Source: Toxonevra muliebris
Taxonomy: Eukaryota; Arthropoda; Insecta; Diptera; Pallopteridae
Direction of reading: 5' to 3'
NCBI GenBank assembly: GCA_963691655.1
Contig: OY829329.1
Location: forward strand, 62,924,852-62,988,851
DNA: 64,000 nucleotides
The notes beneath the pieces are model-generated. The model did no database searches. It was not told the origin of the DNA and worked only from the letters and a program-made list of their open reading frames with translations. Shown here piece after piece: positions 25,501 through 38,377 of the stretch. Position numbers and translations under genes: made by a program. Each line of letters begins with the position of its first letter. Positions within the stretch are counted from its first letter, which is position 1.

Positions 25501-28500
25501 TTACAAATAAATTTCTTAACACTTAATTTCGTTTTTTATGTGTTACCTTTAACTTCAAATGGCTACTTGTCTTTGGAGACACTTAATGAAATTTTCTGGA
25601 GAATATTTTTGTGGAATAGTTAAACCCTTTACCTCCCATAAAACCTCGCATTTAAGGAGTTTTTAATAAAAGGGTCCAAAATGACCCATACTACTGGAAG
25701 CTAGAGGGTTAAAATGTTCTAAGGAAATATTCCTCGGAAAATTTTAATATAGGTCGTCCTAGACAAGAACCACCTTAAGCAAAATTTTGTATATGATTTT
25801 TCTCATTGTTTGACTCGATTTTTGACAAAAAAAAAATTTAAATTTCAAACCGCTGTAAAAAAAATTGTGACGTAGTGGAGCGGGGCTTTTGTTACTGAGG
25901 TCAAATACTATCGTTTGAGATTGGTTTGGTTTTGTCCCGAAAATATGTGTTGCACTGAGTTATTTATTAAAATTATTTTATATATTAACTTACATATATA
26001 AATAATACGCAAAAGTATGTAAAATTTAAAACGAATATTAATATTAATCCGATTTTACTATTTCACGCTAGCATTATAGGTCAACGATATATCATAAGCT
26101 GATTATGATTAATTCGTAAAAAATTATTATCATTATCAATTAAAACATATTTGTGTTATAAAAAAAAAGTTAAACAGATTGTGTAAAAAAATGCTAAAGA
26201 CGATGAAGCGGGTAAATAAAGTTAATAAAAGTAAATACCTACAAAAAATTCTTTGAATTGAAGCGTAGACTTTCTCCTAAATTTTAGGAAAATATAGAAA
26301 TGAAATATAGAAACTATATTTAAATACTACATACTTAAGCAGTCTAACTAATAAAACAAATAATTACGGCATTTATTGATAGTAGGGACTTTTTGATATG
26401 TTTGTGGCAAATCGAAATTTATAGAATTAAGTAGAGGATCTAAAAATCTATAGAAACTATTTGAGTATTGATATATTTAAATAATACAAACTTAAGCTGT
26501 CTAACTAATAGACACAATAATGTCGGCATTTATTAACAGTATCGACATTTTCAGATATTCTTGTATAGAAAAAAAGTGTTAAGTAAGAACTAGCCAGTCA
26601 AAGAACTCTTGTGATATATTATTATTTAATTATTATTATTATTATTTAATTATTATAATTAAATGTCAAATAAATTCAACACAAACGATAAACACGACAT
26701 TTTTAATTATTTAAACTATTTTTATAAATAAAATTCTTAGCTTAAACTAATATTTATAAATATTTACATACAGCATATGTTTATAAAAATCAATAAAAAA
26801 AATGTTTAAATTACCACATGCAACTTTTGCGTTGGGATCTTGCTTTAAGTGTGCATCCAAAATAGCATCACTGATTTGATCGCACATTTTATCTAAAAAT
26901 AGAAAAGACAAAAAAGAAACAATGAGTAAATGTGTAGATGTAGAGATAGCATAGAAATAAAGAGCATAACCAGGACGTATTCATTAGGTAAATAAAAACT
27001 ACAAATATTGAAAAATACTTGCATCTAGAATGAATGGTAATTGCTAAAGCACAACTAATCTCATTTCGCACTATAACACTCCTATGCAACTAGAGCGTGT
27101 GCGCATATCTCAGAGATAAAATATACATATCTAGGTACATATAAAGCAAATAATATATTACATATAAACAACTTATGAAAACTGAGCAATGACGCAGGAG
27201 CAAAGAGCACAGAACGGTCAGTCATTCAGTCAATTCGATCACTCAGCATAGCTCAAATTTAAATAGAAGCCAACATAAAATAACATCAAAAATTTGTATT
27301 TTGCAATACAAGCGAAATTCAATGCCAAATGTTGTCTAGAGTACATAAAATAATAACAAAAAAAATAAAAATTGATATATAAAAAAGAAATCCTTGTAAA
27401 TTTGCATTTGAACATTATATGTAGTTGGATGGCTGGCACAAGCGCCAATTTGATACCTTGACTATATTTTTTGAAACCTAAATAAATATGAGAAATGTAA
27501 CAACAGCAGACATTTTTGCTAAAAATGCAAAAAATAAAAATATGACGACAATTCTTGGGAATTTTTTGATTTTTACAAAGTGATAAGAAGGTTCATACCA
27601 TTCAAGGGTGATTTCTTTACATATGAAAGCAAACCATCTGAATTCACTCAAATTTCAATTAAGAGCATTGGCAATTTTCAAAAAAAAATTTTTTTTTTTT
27701 TTTCATAATCGCAAAACGTGTAGACGAAACGATCGATTACAAGAGAAATTTCTTTATTTTTTTATTGAAAAGTGCGATGTAGATCGAATAGAGTTCACGT
27801 TTGAGTTCAAATTGATAGTAAGGATGATATTTACAGTAGATCAGCCAAACAAAACAAGTAGACGAATGATTGATGTGCATAGTAAGTATGTCATAATTTA
27901 CTAATTTCCTTGATAAATATTTCAAGGAAATAATTTCATAATTTTTTTTTTTTTTTTGTTTCATTATCAAGATTATCATTGAAAATCAGAAATGCACAAT
28001 AACTTTCAAATTAGATGTGCCTATGTATATTTAAATATATATAATCACAATCATATGAATTAAATCTAAAAATACTTTGATTTCAAAGGAGTTTAGAGAA
28101 GGAATACTTTACTATGAGAGTAAAATACAAAATCTTGAAACTAGATTCTAGATAGAAACAGTTTATCTCTGTTTGATTCTTTTGAGAGCTTTTACTCTCT
28201 TCTTTTGTGATCAAAACAGATTGGAAATCAATCATTACGAAGTAGACTTACTTTTCTATAGAAGACACTCTCAACTGAGATTTTTTAGTGGTCTTGATTG
28301 CAATCTATACATTTATTAGTGTAAATACAATTTTATTCCAGAATATGCAGAAGTGCTACGATATCATATTATATCAATTTAAAGAGCTTGACGAGTAGGT
28401 TAGCCAAAAATCAGATTTAAAATCGGTTAAGCCTATCAATCCTAAAATATTTGCGTCGGAAGTTTTTTAAAATTCGCTCATTGAACAAAACATTGCATTC

Positions 28501-31500
28501 ATCATTGCTTAAACGAGAGTAAATAATAAATAAGAGAAAGAGAGAAGGCATGAGTAACAGCATCTGTCAGAATTATCTAACGAATTATCTGCATACACAA
28601 ATAACAAAACAAACACCGGCGAGTAGTTTGGTTCTCTTTTGATATTTCGTCGCCTGAGAATTGATTTGGCGTATGTGTGTACAAATTCGTATACCTATAC
28701 GCCAAATCAATTCTCAGGCGACGATTAGTTTTTTCATAAAGAGATTTCTTCCGCAAAAAAATAGCCCCAGTTACTGGGCTATTAATCATGAAATCGTCAG
28801 AATAAGCGTACAGGAAACCCAATAAAAATAAATAGATATCTCTCTCACCCTCTCTGCCAAACATAAACTCTTTGGTACCACTGATAGATATATGTACATT
28901 AAAATCGGATAAAGAAGTATGCATATGGGACACATAAAAAGAACAAGAGAGAAAATAAGAAGGATGAATATTGCTAGCTAATGTCAAATATACTATACAA
29001 TTGAGAGAGAAGATTTTGTAACTAAATCACTTTTGAGACTCATTCGAAATGTTTTTGGATATATTTTTGTTGGTAGTTTGTCTCTCACGAAAAAAGAAAA
29101 TGAAATTAAAATTAAATTAAATTAAGCGAAAGTAATTGGTTCAAACCAAATAGTCAAGAATTATATATGGTGCTGCTGAGAATTCTGAGTATTGTAGCAT
29201 TTTCTTTGAGAACGATACTTTTTCGAAAAGAACTATGAACGCGAAACATAAAAGACTTTAGTAAAAATTTTCAATGAGAAAGATTAAAATATTGAATTTT
29301 CTAGTATTTCATATTAACAAAAAAAAACCGCAAATCAAAAATATTCTTAAAAGGAACATAGCAACGAATACTTTATTAATTTTCGAAACTAATATTGAGA
29401 GTTGTTTCTATTCAGATTAATCATGACCTCTTGAATGCGAGTGTTTTTGTGCCCCAGTATCTGTACTGAAACACATTAGAAATATTTCTACACACTTGTG
29501 TTAATCTAATATAGAAAAATTTAATATAGTACTTAGAATTTAATATATAATAAAAATCCAATATATATGTGGCTTAATAGTTTATTGATGATGATATTTT
29601 TGTTTTGTGCTTCCGCTTTTGTTATCAACTTTGATACAAACGCGGCGAAAAAAAGACAACGACGCCGCACATGTCAATAAATGATGATGATATCAAGGGG
29701 AAAGTAAATTATCAAAAAGTAAAAACAAAACCAACGAGAATTTTGTTATCAACATAAAAATTATTAGATTAGTAATAAAATAAAACAAACAGAAAAATAA
29801 ACAAGTGTGTTGCGTTGTGTGTTGTGCGATGTAAATACGCATAAGCGGATAGCCTACACGAACGCGGCGAAAATAGGAGAGCAAAAATAAGGCATAATAG
29901 AGCGGGAGACCAGAATAAAAAAATATAAATATACATTCAAGTATTGGGGGCACAACCACGTGGTCAAAATGCGCAAAATAATAACGTAGGTTCTTGCTCG
30001 CATATGTACGACAGCAGCGCAGCATTTGTTGATATGCGGAGAGAAAGCAAACAAAAGTTGAAGTAGAAAAAAAGAAAAACAAGAAAATCTGACTAAAAAA
30101 AATCAGTTAATGTAAAAAGGAAATGTATTGATGACAGAATCAATTATAATTGTTTTCATACGCAGTAAACACACAAAATAATATATAAAATTGTTTTCTC
30201 ATCTAAATTAATTGACATATTAAAGACCCAGCATTATAAACGCTAAAATCAAACAAAATATACTTCGCATTCAATAGCGAAATACTTTCAGTGCTTCCGC
30301 TCTATGGTAATCACCAACAATGCAAAAACAAGCAATACAAAACCGAAAGAGCGCAATTTTCGCAGTGAATGGGTAGGGGAGAGCTTCCATCCAATATGAG
30401 GCATAGAGCGCGTAGTGAATGAATCAATTGATATGGCAACCAAAGCACATGGTGCGCATGAATAACAAAAAAAAAAGTTGTTTTTTTTTTTCTTAACATT
30501 TTCGTGTATGAAGTATTTAGTAGAGAGTAGCAGATTCATTTCATTCAGGGTGGCCAACTGTTGAAAACAATCACACCATATTATTGTTGTTATTCTTAAA
30601 GGCATTTTAATCATTAGAAAAAAATATTTAGGCAACGCAAAATAAAATTGAAAATTTAGAAAGGGGGCAACCCCTCAGATTTTTCTTAAAAATGTATGCT
30701 GATATAGAGCTAGAATTTATGAGCGAATATATAATGTAGGGTAGGATGAAGTACTGAAATTTCTTTGCATAATTTTTTCGCATCACATAATTTTTTTTTT
30801 TTTTATATATATTTTTATATTTATGTTGAAGAACAAATGTAATTTTTGCTTCTAACACAGTCAACGTAGTATAATACTGAAAGCGAATATTGTGCTGAAC
30901 ATTTTTTTCAGAGAAAGTTATAGCCTACGACGCCAAAGTCCTTTCTACTTGTATTTCAAGAATAGATGAGTCATGCACCTGAATACAATCAATGGATAAT
31001 TATATAAACTTCAAAAGCTAGAATATTGATGTTTAAGATAAAGTTTTTTTTTTAATTTTTCAACACTTTGTTTTAGGTTTTACTTGAACCCCTCAACTTT
31101 GAAAATTTTTAGTGAATATTTTTAAACAACTTCCATAATCATTTTCTGATTTAAAATTTGCCGTCTTGATCTAGAATAACCTCTGGTGAGAAAAGCAAAA
31201 CAACGTAATTTGAATTGTGCGATTACTCTTTGATTATAAATTTCAGACTTTTGCATATTTTTGTATTATTATTAAATTCGTCATTTGAAATAAGTAGTAA
31301 ATAACATTTTGGAATCAGTAAAATTTCAATTGATCAACTTTTTGATTAAAAAAATTAATATTTTTTGTGGTGAAAATGTTTTTATTTTATAATGATTTTT
31401 TCTGATTAAAAACTGATTCAGTTGTTAGGGAAAAAATATAGATTCACCACATTTTGACTGGCAAACTTACAAGAGTTAAAATTTCCTAAGAAAAGCTGTC

Positions 31501-32966
31501 CCTTCACCGTTTGGATTCGGCATAAAAGTATGTAGATACGTTCTAATCATTTACAAATATAACTGACACAACATAAACGAATACGAAAACCTCGATCTAG
31601 GTCCCTCCATAGACTCTTGTGCCATAAAATATAAGGAATATAAATGTATGAGTAAAGTTTGTGTTTCCTATATCAAAATACTACTTGAAACTGTTTACTG
31701 CGAAACGAAGAGGGAAGGTTATGGATTTTGTCAATCTGCCTGAGCTTCTCCTATTTTTAAATTCTAAATGAGAAACAATATGGACAAATGTACTAATTAA
31801 ATATTAAATTGATTGGCCGAAGACCACAGCACTGCAGAGTAGCTTATATTTATTACTAATTATTTATGGATTTTTTTTTAATAAACAAATATAAATTATA
31901 TACATTTGGTCACCTGAACATGAATAATACTTCTCTATATACAATACACGCATATGTATGCTTTTTCTGAGTGCGAGTAGCAGAAAACACGCGCTAAACA
32001 CGAATTAAAACAAAAATACGCAGTTAAATCAAGAATACAAAGACCTCTAGCATAAAACTAAAAAGAGAATAAAAAGGAGGAAAGTTTGGCAAAAAAGATT
32101 CACAAACTATCTAATAATTGATTTGCTGTCTTCACATATGTATTTGGACCAAAATCAGAACAGAGAACTTAATCTCAGGTACACCAACAACAACTGTGGA
32201 ACAAACGAAGGCGCAGACAGCAAAGAGACGACGGCAGGCAGACAGACACAGAGCGCCACACAGCACACACCACACACAAAATAAGACGCCGCCATTTTGT
32301 TGGAAATTAAATATTGTGAAAAAGAATAGCAACAGAAGCAGCGGCGGCACTAACTAGCAAATACCGCCGTAGTAGCAGCAACAAAACAAAAGCAAAAAAA
32401 AAAATCGGGAGCAAAATTCAATGCGGAAAATTTTATTTTTCTGCTTATAATAGCAGAAAAATTTAAATAAATGAAATAAAATATTCCCCATTTCCAAGGA
32501 GCTTATTTTTTAAATGAAAAAAAAAAAAAAACGAAAAATCACCATAATCAGCATAAATTTACTCAATATTAATCTCCAACAAGCCTGATACACATAACAT
32601 TACAATTGTGAAATGTGTGATTACAACCAAGATACTTGGAAAAAACGTGCATATTTCTATGATGGAAGGAAAAACTATGATGCAATCACTACTAGTACAA
32701 CCATTGAATTTCATTTGAAGCGAGTTGAACGAAATTCCTGATGTCTATGGCGTGCAGAACAAAATAAACGAAACGAGTTGAAAACAAATTAACAAAACTC
32801 TTAAAAAATGTATTGGTTTGAACTCACCTGGATGTCCCTCGCCCACCGATTCGGAAGTGAATAGGAATGATTGTCCATCTTCCATGTCATAGGCAGCGGC
32901 ATTATTGCCATTGCATCCATTTGAGTGTCCGTTAGCTTTTCCAGCAGCAGCAGAAGTTTGTGGCAT
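16556..32966 (-). CDS. Sam-S: S-adenosylmethionine synthetase (methionine adenosyltransferase)
   Basis: Makes S-adenosylmethionine from methionine and ATP, the cell's main methyl donor; cytosolic enzyme of the methionine cycle. Minus-strand coding exons: 32828-32966 (ATG), 26815-26892, 23121-23243, exon 4 in two alternative versions (22811-22923 or 19774-19886), 18539-18682, 16754-17289, 16556-16661 (TGA). Either isoform has 412 residues, close to other animal enzymes. Visible motifs: GEGHPDK (42-48), the hexapeptide GAGDQG (147-152) followed by IMFGYATDE, the block [18 protein letters not shown], and GGGAFSGKD (294-302), all needed for ATP/metal binding in the family. The N-terminus (first about 27 residues, Asn/Gly/Ala-rich) is variable as expected. 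All junction phases agree. The introns total about 15 kb and are packed with repeats. The gene diverges from the Nhe gene. Confidence 0.96.
17319..18420. repeat. Tandem array of about 120-bp units in Sam-S intron
   Basis: Eight to nine diverged units lie between Sam-S exons 5 and 6. Anchors of the type GCAATCAAAAAGAATTCA occur near 17368, 17484, 17609, 17740, 17850, 17951, 18076, 18195 and 18357, giving a period of roughly 100-130 bases. Units contain GAATTCATTGAATTC or its complement GAATTCAATGAATTC, followed by TCAAAAGGCTTCATTGAAG. Confidence 0.85.
19774..19886 (-). CDS. Sam-S: Sam-S exon 4b (canonical-type mutually exclusive exon)
   Basis: 113-nt exon, enters in phase 1 and leaves in phase 0, encoding 38 residues from [13 protein letters not shown] to EEIGAGDQ. 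It resembles the vertebrate MAT sequence at this position more closely than exon 4a does. The donor is GTGTGAAG; the acceptor (CAACAAAG|G) has a run of A residues upstream instead of a pyrimidine tract. It cannot be spliced together with exon 4a without breaking the frame (113 is not a multiple of 3) and duplicating the domain segment, so the two are expected to be mutually exclusive. Confidence 0.92.
20300..20960. repeat. Tandem array of about 22-bp units in intron between Sam-S exons 4a and 4b
   Basis: About thirty imperfect units with consensus AGGAATTCATTGAATTCTTT fill this stretch, most regular at 20720-20880. Older, looser copies continue at both edges. It lies in the intron separating the two mutually exclusive exons and shares its GAATTCATTGAATTC core with the array at 17319-18420. 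Confidence 0.88.
22811..22923 (-). CDS. Sam-S: Sam-S exon 4a (alternative mutually exclusive exon)
   Basis: Same length and phases as exon 4b, encoding 38 residues from [13 protein letters not shown] to DDVGAGDQ. It differs from 4b at 13 of 38 positions, including Tyr to Trp, Cys to Leu, Pro to Ala, and an Ala/His change just before GVH. All invariant positions at the end (GAGDQ) are kept and there is no stop, so it is under coding constraint and is not a pseudo-exon. The donor is GTATTGCA; the acceptor (AAATTAAG|G) is again preceded by an A-run. Confidence 0.92.
23880..24435. repeat. Diverged minisatellite, about 60-bp unit
   Basis: Repeated blocks containing AGTTCCTAATCAGTGATCTG, then AAGATC and a CTAAGTTCGC-like segment, recur at roughly 60-base intervals in the intron upstream of Sam-S exon 3. 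Copies are considerably mutated. No coding content. Confidence 0.75.
24469..25806. mobile_element. Large foldback with nested TTAACCCT-bounded short elements
   Basis: Arms at about 24897-25199 and 25498-25806 are inverted copies of each other (roughly 80-85 percent by eye) around a 300-base centre. Each arm contains a short segment bounded by TTAACC and GGTTTAA/GGGTTAA (24992-25072 and 25620-25712). Further TTAACCCTTT starts occur at 24469 and 24723, the latter ending in TTAGGGTTA at 24849. TTAA plus CCCT termini are typical of piggyBac-like elements, so these look like small non-autonomous copies, one of them duplicated inside the foldback. Located in Sam-S intron 3. Confidence 0.65.
26893..32827 (-). 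other. Sam-S: Sam-S intron 1, non-coding
   Basis: 5.9-kb first coding intron. It contains several long frames that are low-complexity by-products and show no family similarity. A perfect hairpin lies at 28648-28723. A less AT-rich patch at about 32170-32300, rich in CA and GA runs with a GCCGCCATTTTG motif (YY1/Pho-like GCCAT core), could be regulatory. No nested gene was recognised. Confidence 0.5.
28648..28723. repeat. Perfect 27-bp hairpin with 22-base loop
   Basis: 28648-28674 and 28697-28723 are exact reverse complements (27 of 27); the arm begins CGTCGCCTGAGAATTGATTT. The loop is 22 bases. The size fits a small RNA precursor or the two ends of a tiny foldback element; sequence alone cannot tell which. 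Confidence 0.85.
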
Positions 32967-35900
32967 TTTGTATATTTTATATTAGTTTTGTATTTACTTA
33001 AGATTCTGTTGTGTTGAAAGAGAATGAAATTTCCTTGTATAATTCTTGTTGCAAATGCTATTGAATGCAAATTGATTTTTCCCCAAAAACTATGTAGTAG
33101 AAAACGGAAAAATTATCGTGGAAGTTGGTTGCTCTTTTTTAATATTTTAATTTCCAAATCGAAATGCACTTCGCTTTCACACAGCTTCTTCTTTTTCTCC
33201 GCGTTCTTTTTTCTTGTTGCTGTCAAGGAAGTTGTATTTGTTGTATTTATTTTATATAACAAAAAAAATTGCGTGAATTCGCTGCAACTTAGATTCCCAC
33301 ACACACTGATTCTTATTTAATGCTTCTATATCTATTTTAAATAGTTGTATTTTACTTATTATTTTTCTAATAGAACTTTATATATTTGTTTTGCTTGGAC
33401 ACTGCTGCTGAGACTATGCGACGATCAAATCAGCCAAAAGAATGCTTCGCCTTCTCTTCTCGACGGTTCAATAGAAAAAGAGTGTAATTCGTTTGACACT
33501 TTGAGAATTTATACATGGCAGCACAATTCCTATTGGAGTTGCCAACATAGTAGGGAAAATTTAGCAAAGCCGCAAAATGTGTGAGAGCATTGAAGGCGGA
33601 TGAAGAGAGAACAGCTGCTTTTGACATTTAACGACTGCAAGCATGGCATGGCCGGACAGTTAGGTTTGTTCGATTTGTAATATGTGGAAAATGTTTCTGC
33701 GAACAGGGTTGCAATTTTGAGAATTTATAAAATGAAAATTTCTAGCGACAATGAATGGCAAGAAAAAAGTTTTTCTTAGAATTCATAAACTCCTTGAGAT
33801 GCGAAATTATCAGACTAAACTCAAATACATCACATAATCCGATACCAATTGATTTGATATAAATATATTTATTTAATGATTTTTACTGCAAAATGAATAA
33901 AACGCATTGAGAAGTATGCAACAGAGTTGAAAGCACTGAAAGGATTCAAATTTCTTTATTTTAATTTTAACTTCACCAAAACAAACGAAAAAAAGAAGCT
34001 AAATAGCCTAGCTCAGAAATGTTAATCCTTGATTTCATAGTCCTTATTTCTCACGCAAAATTCAATTACTGCACAACAATTTAAATTCAAAAAACCAACT
34101 TCCACCACTCCTTTTTTCTTTTTCTAGTAATTTTCGGAGCACTTAATATTTTGTGAGCCACAAAAACTTACACTCTTCTCCACGCTAAATTTGTGTAAAC
34201 TGTTTTCTTTGGTTCAAATGCAGTTTATTTTATAATTTTTTGATACCACCAAAAGTATACTGTTATTATCAGCTATTTTCAGTTTCTAAGAAAAAATTTT
34301 TTTTTGCAAAAAATTGTTTTTGTTATTTAATAGATAAGTTTTTTTTTTGTTTTTGAAAAAAGAAAAAGCTGGCGAAAATACGTCTTAAACTTAGAAGGTT
34401 GGGCTCAAAAGACTCATTGACTTTGTGGGGGTCTGTCGTGATGTCACATTTTCGTGAAATTCCAAATAAGCTTAATATGATGCTTGTAGTTTATGCGAAG
34501 TACGCGTTTCAAATATTAACATAGAAACAATTGTAAGAATTTAGGATTGTACATACGTAGAGAATATTATGTGCGCAATACATTAGCGAAGATAACTTAA
34601 TTTCATTTTAACTCGAATGCCAAATTTTTTGTTTAAGACAAGGCAGACGAATTAGATTGCACCAGTTATGTAGAAAAATTTATATCAGAAGCATTCAGTT
34701 GCTTCATTAAAGTAGTCATATTTGAACTACAGTTCTGTAAATATGACATAAAATGTTTGGAACTCATTTTTAATATAGATCATTGCAGAATTAGTGAAAA
34801 GTTTGGAATACTAGTTTCCTGTCGACAAAATTTAAAAACTGTGATTAAAAATTTGTTTGAATTAAAGAAAAAGTTTCTGCAAGAAACTGATCATAAAAAA
34901 TGTTAGAAGCCATAAACTAATTCAATTCGGGAAAAGATATTTAATCACATATTGAGAAAATGGTTGTGAATACCCCTACTCGTAGTGAAATTGAATGAAT
35001 TAAAAAGCGATCGTTTTTCATAAAAAAAAGAATTGTTGTAAATTTTTGACCAAATCTTTCAGGTCACTGTCGTCAAACTGTTATCAGTAATTCAACATTA
35101 CAGCTCAGTTTTCTCATCATTCGCCATCATCTTATTTAATAGGAAAGTTATGATTTTTGATTAAAAACACAAAATCATTCAACCTACATTAATTAATTTT
35201 TACTATTCATGAAAACATTGATAACAAAATTATTATCTTATTTACTTCTAATTTCACGGATGTTTAATTTAGAACAAATAATGTGAAAATGCTTAATAAT
35301 GCAAATATAATAAATAATTTTAGTCGCGACATTAAAAAGTGCATGTAATAACTTTTAATTGAATTCACAAAACTAAGAAGAAACCCAATCAATCAAAAAA
35401 CAAATTATACAATATTTATTATTAAGCTATTAATAATAATTATTATTACATTATCTAGCAATAATAGATTCTACTTTCCCATCTCGTGACATTTACTGAT
35501 AACAATATCAGTTTCATTCATTTTCAACTTTGTGCATCGCTGCCTTAATTTCCTAAAGCCCTAAAACGCATTTATCAAATTTTACAGAAAAAGGAAAAAG
35601 CATTTTGGTATTTAGAGTACAGCTTCAAGAATTTGTAATTTAAACTAAAAGAAAAGATCTATGTTTTCGGTGTAGGTCTCTAATATTTTCGGAACACATA
35701 AAAGTGGGCACGCTTTATCATAATCCATCAAAAACTCGATTTTGAAAAATTTGATGATATAGCCTAAGCAAATTGGGGCAGCGATATGTATATCTTGAAA
35801 TATTTTTTTCTTGAAATATCACGAGATCTTCGTTGTTTAACTATAACCCTTCAATAAATATCTTTTAGAATTATTGACCTCAACAAAACATTAAAAAAAA

Positions 35901-38377
35901 TAAAAATTATTACGGGACTGTATTTAACTTAATATATAATAGATATAAGATATAAAATTTCTTTTTTTAATAATAAAATTTGCAAACTTTTACTTTTATG
36001 ATTAGGGTGCATAACTTAACGAGTTAAAACTACATAGAAAATACACATTTTCCAATATACAAGCAGGAAAAAAACTCTGCATAATGTTTCACAATTCAAT
36101 AACAATAACATTTAATGAAAAGAAAGGCATATTTTTTCTAAGTTCACTTTTAAATCACATGTATGTATTAACGGCTCTATTCTAATCGCACACTTTCCAA
36201 ACACACGCCACAAAACTGAAGGTCACCGAGTTCAATAAATTAACATTCGAGATATTTTTTTGTCACATCAGTTTTAAAGATTTTTGAAGATCATTGATAA
36301 TGAACTATAGAAATTTAAATTTAAGTATATTTTTCATGGTGAGGAATCTATAGGGAATATTATTAATGCGAAAATATATGCCTTGATCTTGAAAGACCTC
36401 GTATTATCTGTGAAATATTGTGAGTGTTTCCTTTACTTTGTGTGAATATTTTTTTTGCCTAAAATTTAAGAAACATTTTTTGTCTTTATTGGAATATTAA
36501 ATATATTTCAACGAAAACAACTTAAATGCGCATGAAAAATGTGTATTTTTCATATTACTTAATTGGGAATTCCACTCTAATAAATTATTAAATAAGCCTA
36601 TAAAAATTTCTTTTAAAACAAGGAAGTTTGAAAATTTATTATGATTAAGCAGCTAAATTGCCTAAAATTTAGTTTAATAAATGAATGAAAACTGATTATC
36701 GAAAGTTTTCTACTAAATAACACAGTGCGACCACGTTTTCTTTATAGGATAAATGATGGATGGTTAGAAAGCTTGAACAATAAGTAGAAAAACAAATGCT
36801 GGAATTGTCTGTCTTTTGAGACATCTGGATTTAAATTAATTATTTTGATAAACTAGTAATCTTTATTTCCAGATATTTCAAAACCCTGAAAAATCTGTGC
36901 AAAATCCAAAAATTAATTTTTTATTACTTATTCAAACTTTTCAACGACTATCATTTATCAAATATCGAGGGAGAACGTTTTTATTTGCCGTACTGTCAAT
37001 GATTATTAATTAGTTTCAATATTCGATTTCAGTAACACCCGAAAATGAAATGTTGCAGAATTTTACACTTGATTAGTTATTAAACTTTCTTATATCTTGT
37101 GATTTTTAATATTTAAATTTAGAATAAAGTCAACAAAAATTAAAATCATAACAAAAATACGTCAAATGCTAAAAATTTTACTGTTTTACTTTAAGATACA
37201 CCAAATATTGGTTCTAGTGATTTATTTTCACAACTTGTTGCTATTTCCTTTTTTACTAAAATTAAAATAAATATCTGTAAGCTTTTCTTTGCAAGCTACA
37301 AAAACTATCAGTTTTCATTCAAAATTGTCTGTAGCATACAATTCCTAAATATTTCCAAAATTAAAATTCACTACTAAAAATAATTACCAACTCCCAAGAA
37401 CGCCGAGACGGCTTAGTCGTCTCTTAAAATATACTCCAACTCTTCAATTTTGTTATTATTATTCGCTTAAAATTTGTGATCTTTAAATTTATGAAAATTT
37501 GAATATGTTAAAAAATGAATCTCCAGAAGAACATAATGTTGGTTTCAAACATTAAGTGGTATAAATCATTGGATATGTGTAACAGCTTATGCACACATTA
37601 AAGGGATAAGATGGCGTAAGAGGTGAAATCTATATTTATCTTGGTGGTTGTTCCCAAGAGTAACGCTACCCTTTTTGATTTCAATTTGTTCCAGTTCAAC
37701 CTTGCTAAATAGACTTGATCAATTTTAGTACGTGTTATTAATTATTTTCAAATGTTTATTGCATGTGGTCCGTATATCTAATTATTTCATGGAGAAGAAA
37801 AAGGATTTCTAAAAAAATTGGCCAATTGCTTCGATGTAGCTTTGAAGACCAATCTTAAGTCATTCATTAAGTCACTCTATGATTTGCCTTATATAGCACT
37901 TGCAGTATGAAAATATTTCAATTATCGCACTTGTTTTGACTTCTGAATGCACAAACTGACCCAATTAAGAACATTGTTATCATATCACCATCAATAGACT
38001 GCAAGTCATACTTTGTGCAAATCAAACTATGAGGAAATTAGTAAATTGATATATACCTAGAATGATTAATATGCAAAACGCTATTCATTCGTTTTAACTT
38101 CTCAATACTATACGGTAATAAAATAATATATATGAGTCCCCCTAGTCACCGCTAAACTTTCAAAAGTGTTCGTTGCACAAGAAACAACGTCCTTGACAAA
38201 AAAATCAAAAACGCAAACGAACAGAGCTAAACAGGTGATTGTTTTTTTTTTGACGTTTTGTAACTGACGTGTTGTTATTGTAAATTAATCAAACGAAAGG
38301 AATGTTCTTGAAAATTGAGAAAATTTATTAAATTTACATGGCAAAAATAAAGTGAATCAAAATTTAAAGTACAAAAA
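32967..38377. other. Divergent spacer between Sam-S and Nhe gene
   Basis: About 5.4 kb, AT-rich, without coding exons. On the minus side it should contain the Sam-S 5' UTR and promoter. Candidates are a TATATAAAG motif (minus strand, about 33376-33384) and an initiator-like TCAGTG (minus strand, about 33304-33309), but they are not spaced as a matched pair. A possible acceptor (CAACACAACAG) lies about 40 bases upstream of the Sam-S ATG, hinting at a 5' UTR intron. The rest shows nothing recognisable. Confidence 0.4.

Noticed and set aside
29693..30082. 129-residue minus-strand frame in Sam-S intron 1
   Set aside because: Phe/Leu-rich, low complexity, no start context, no family similarity.
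32118..32357. Overlapping frames on both strands in a less AT-rich patch
   Set aside because: They arise from CA/GA-rich simple sequence; a regulatory patch is more likely than a gene.
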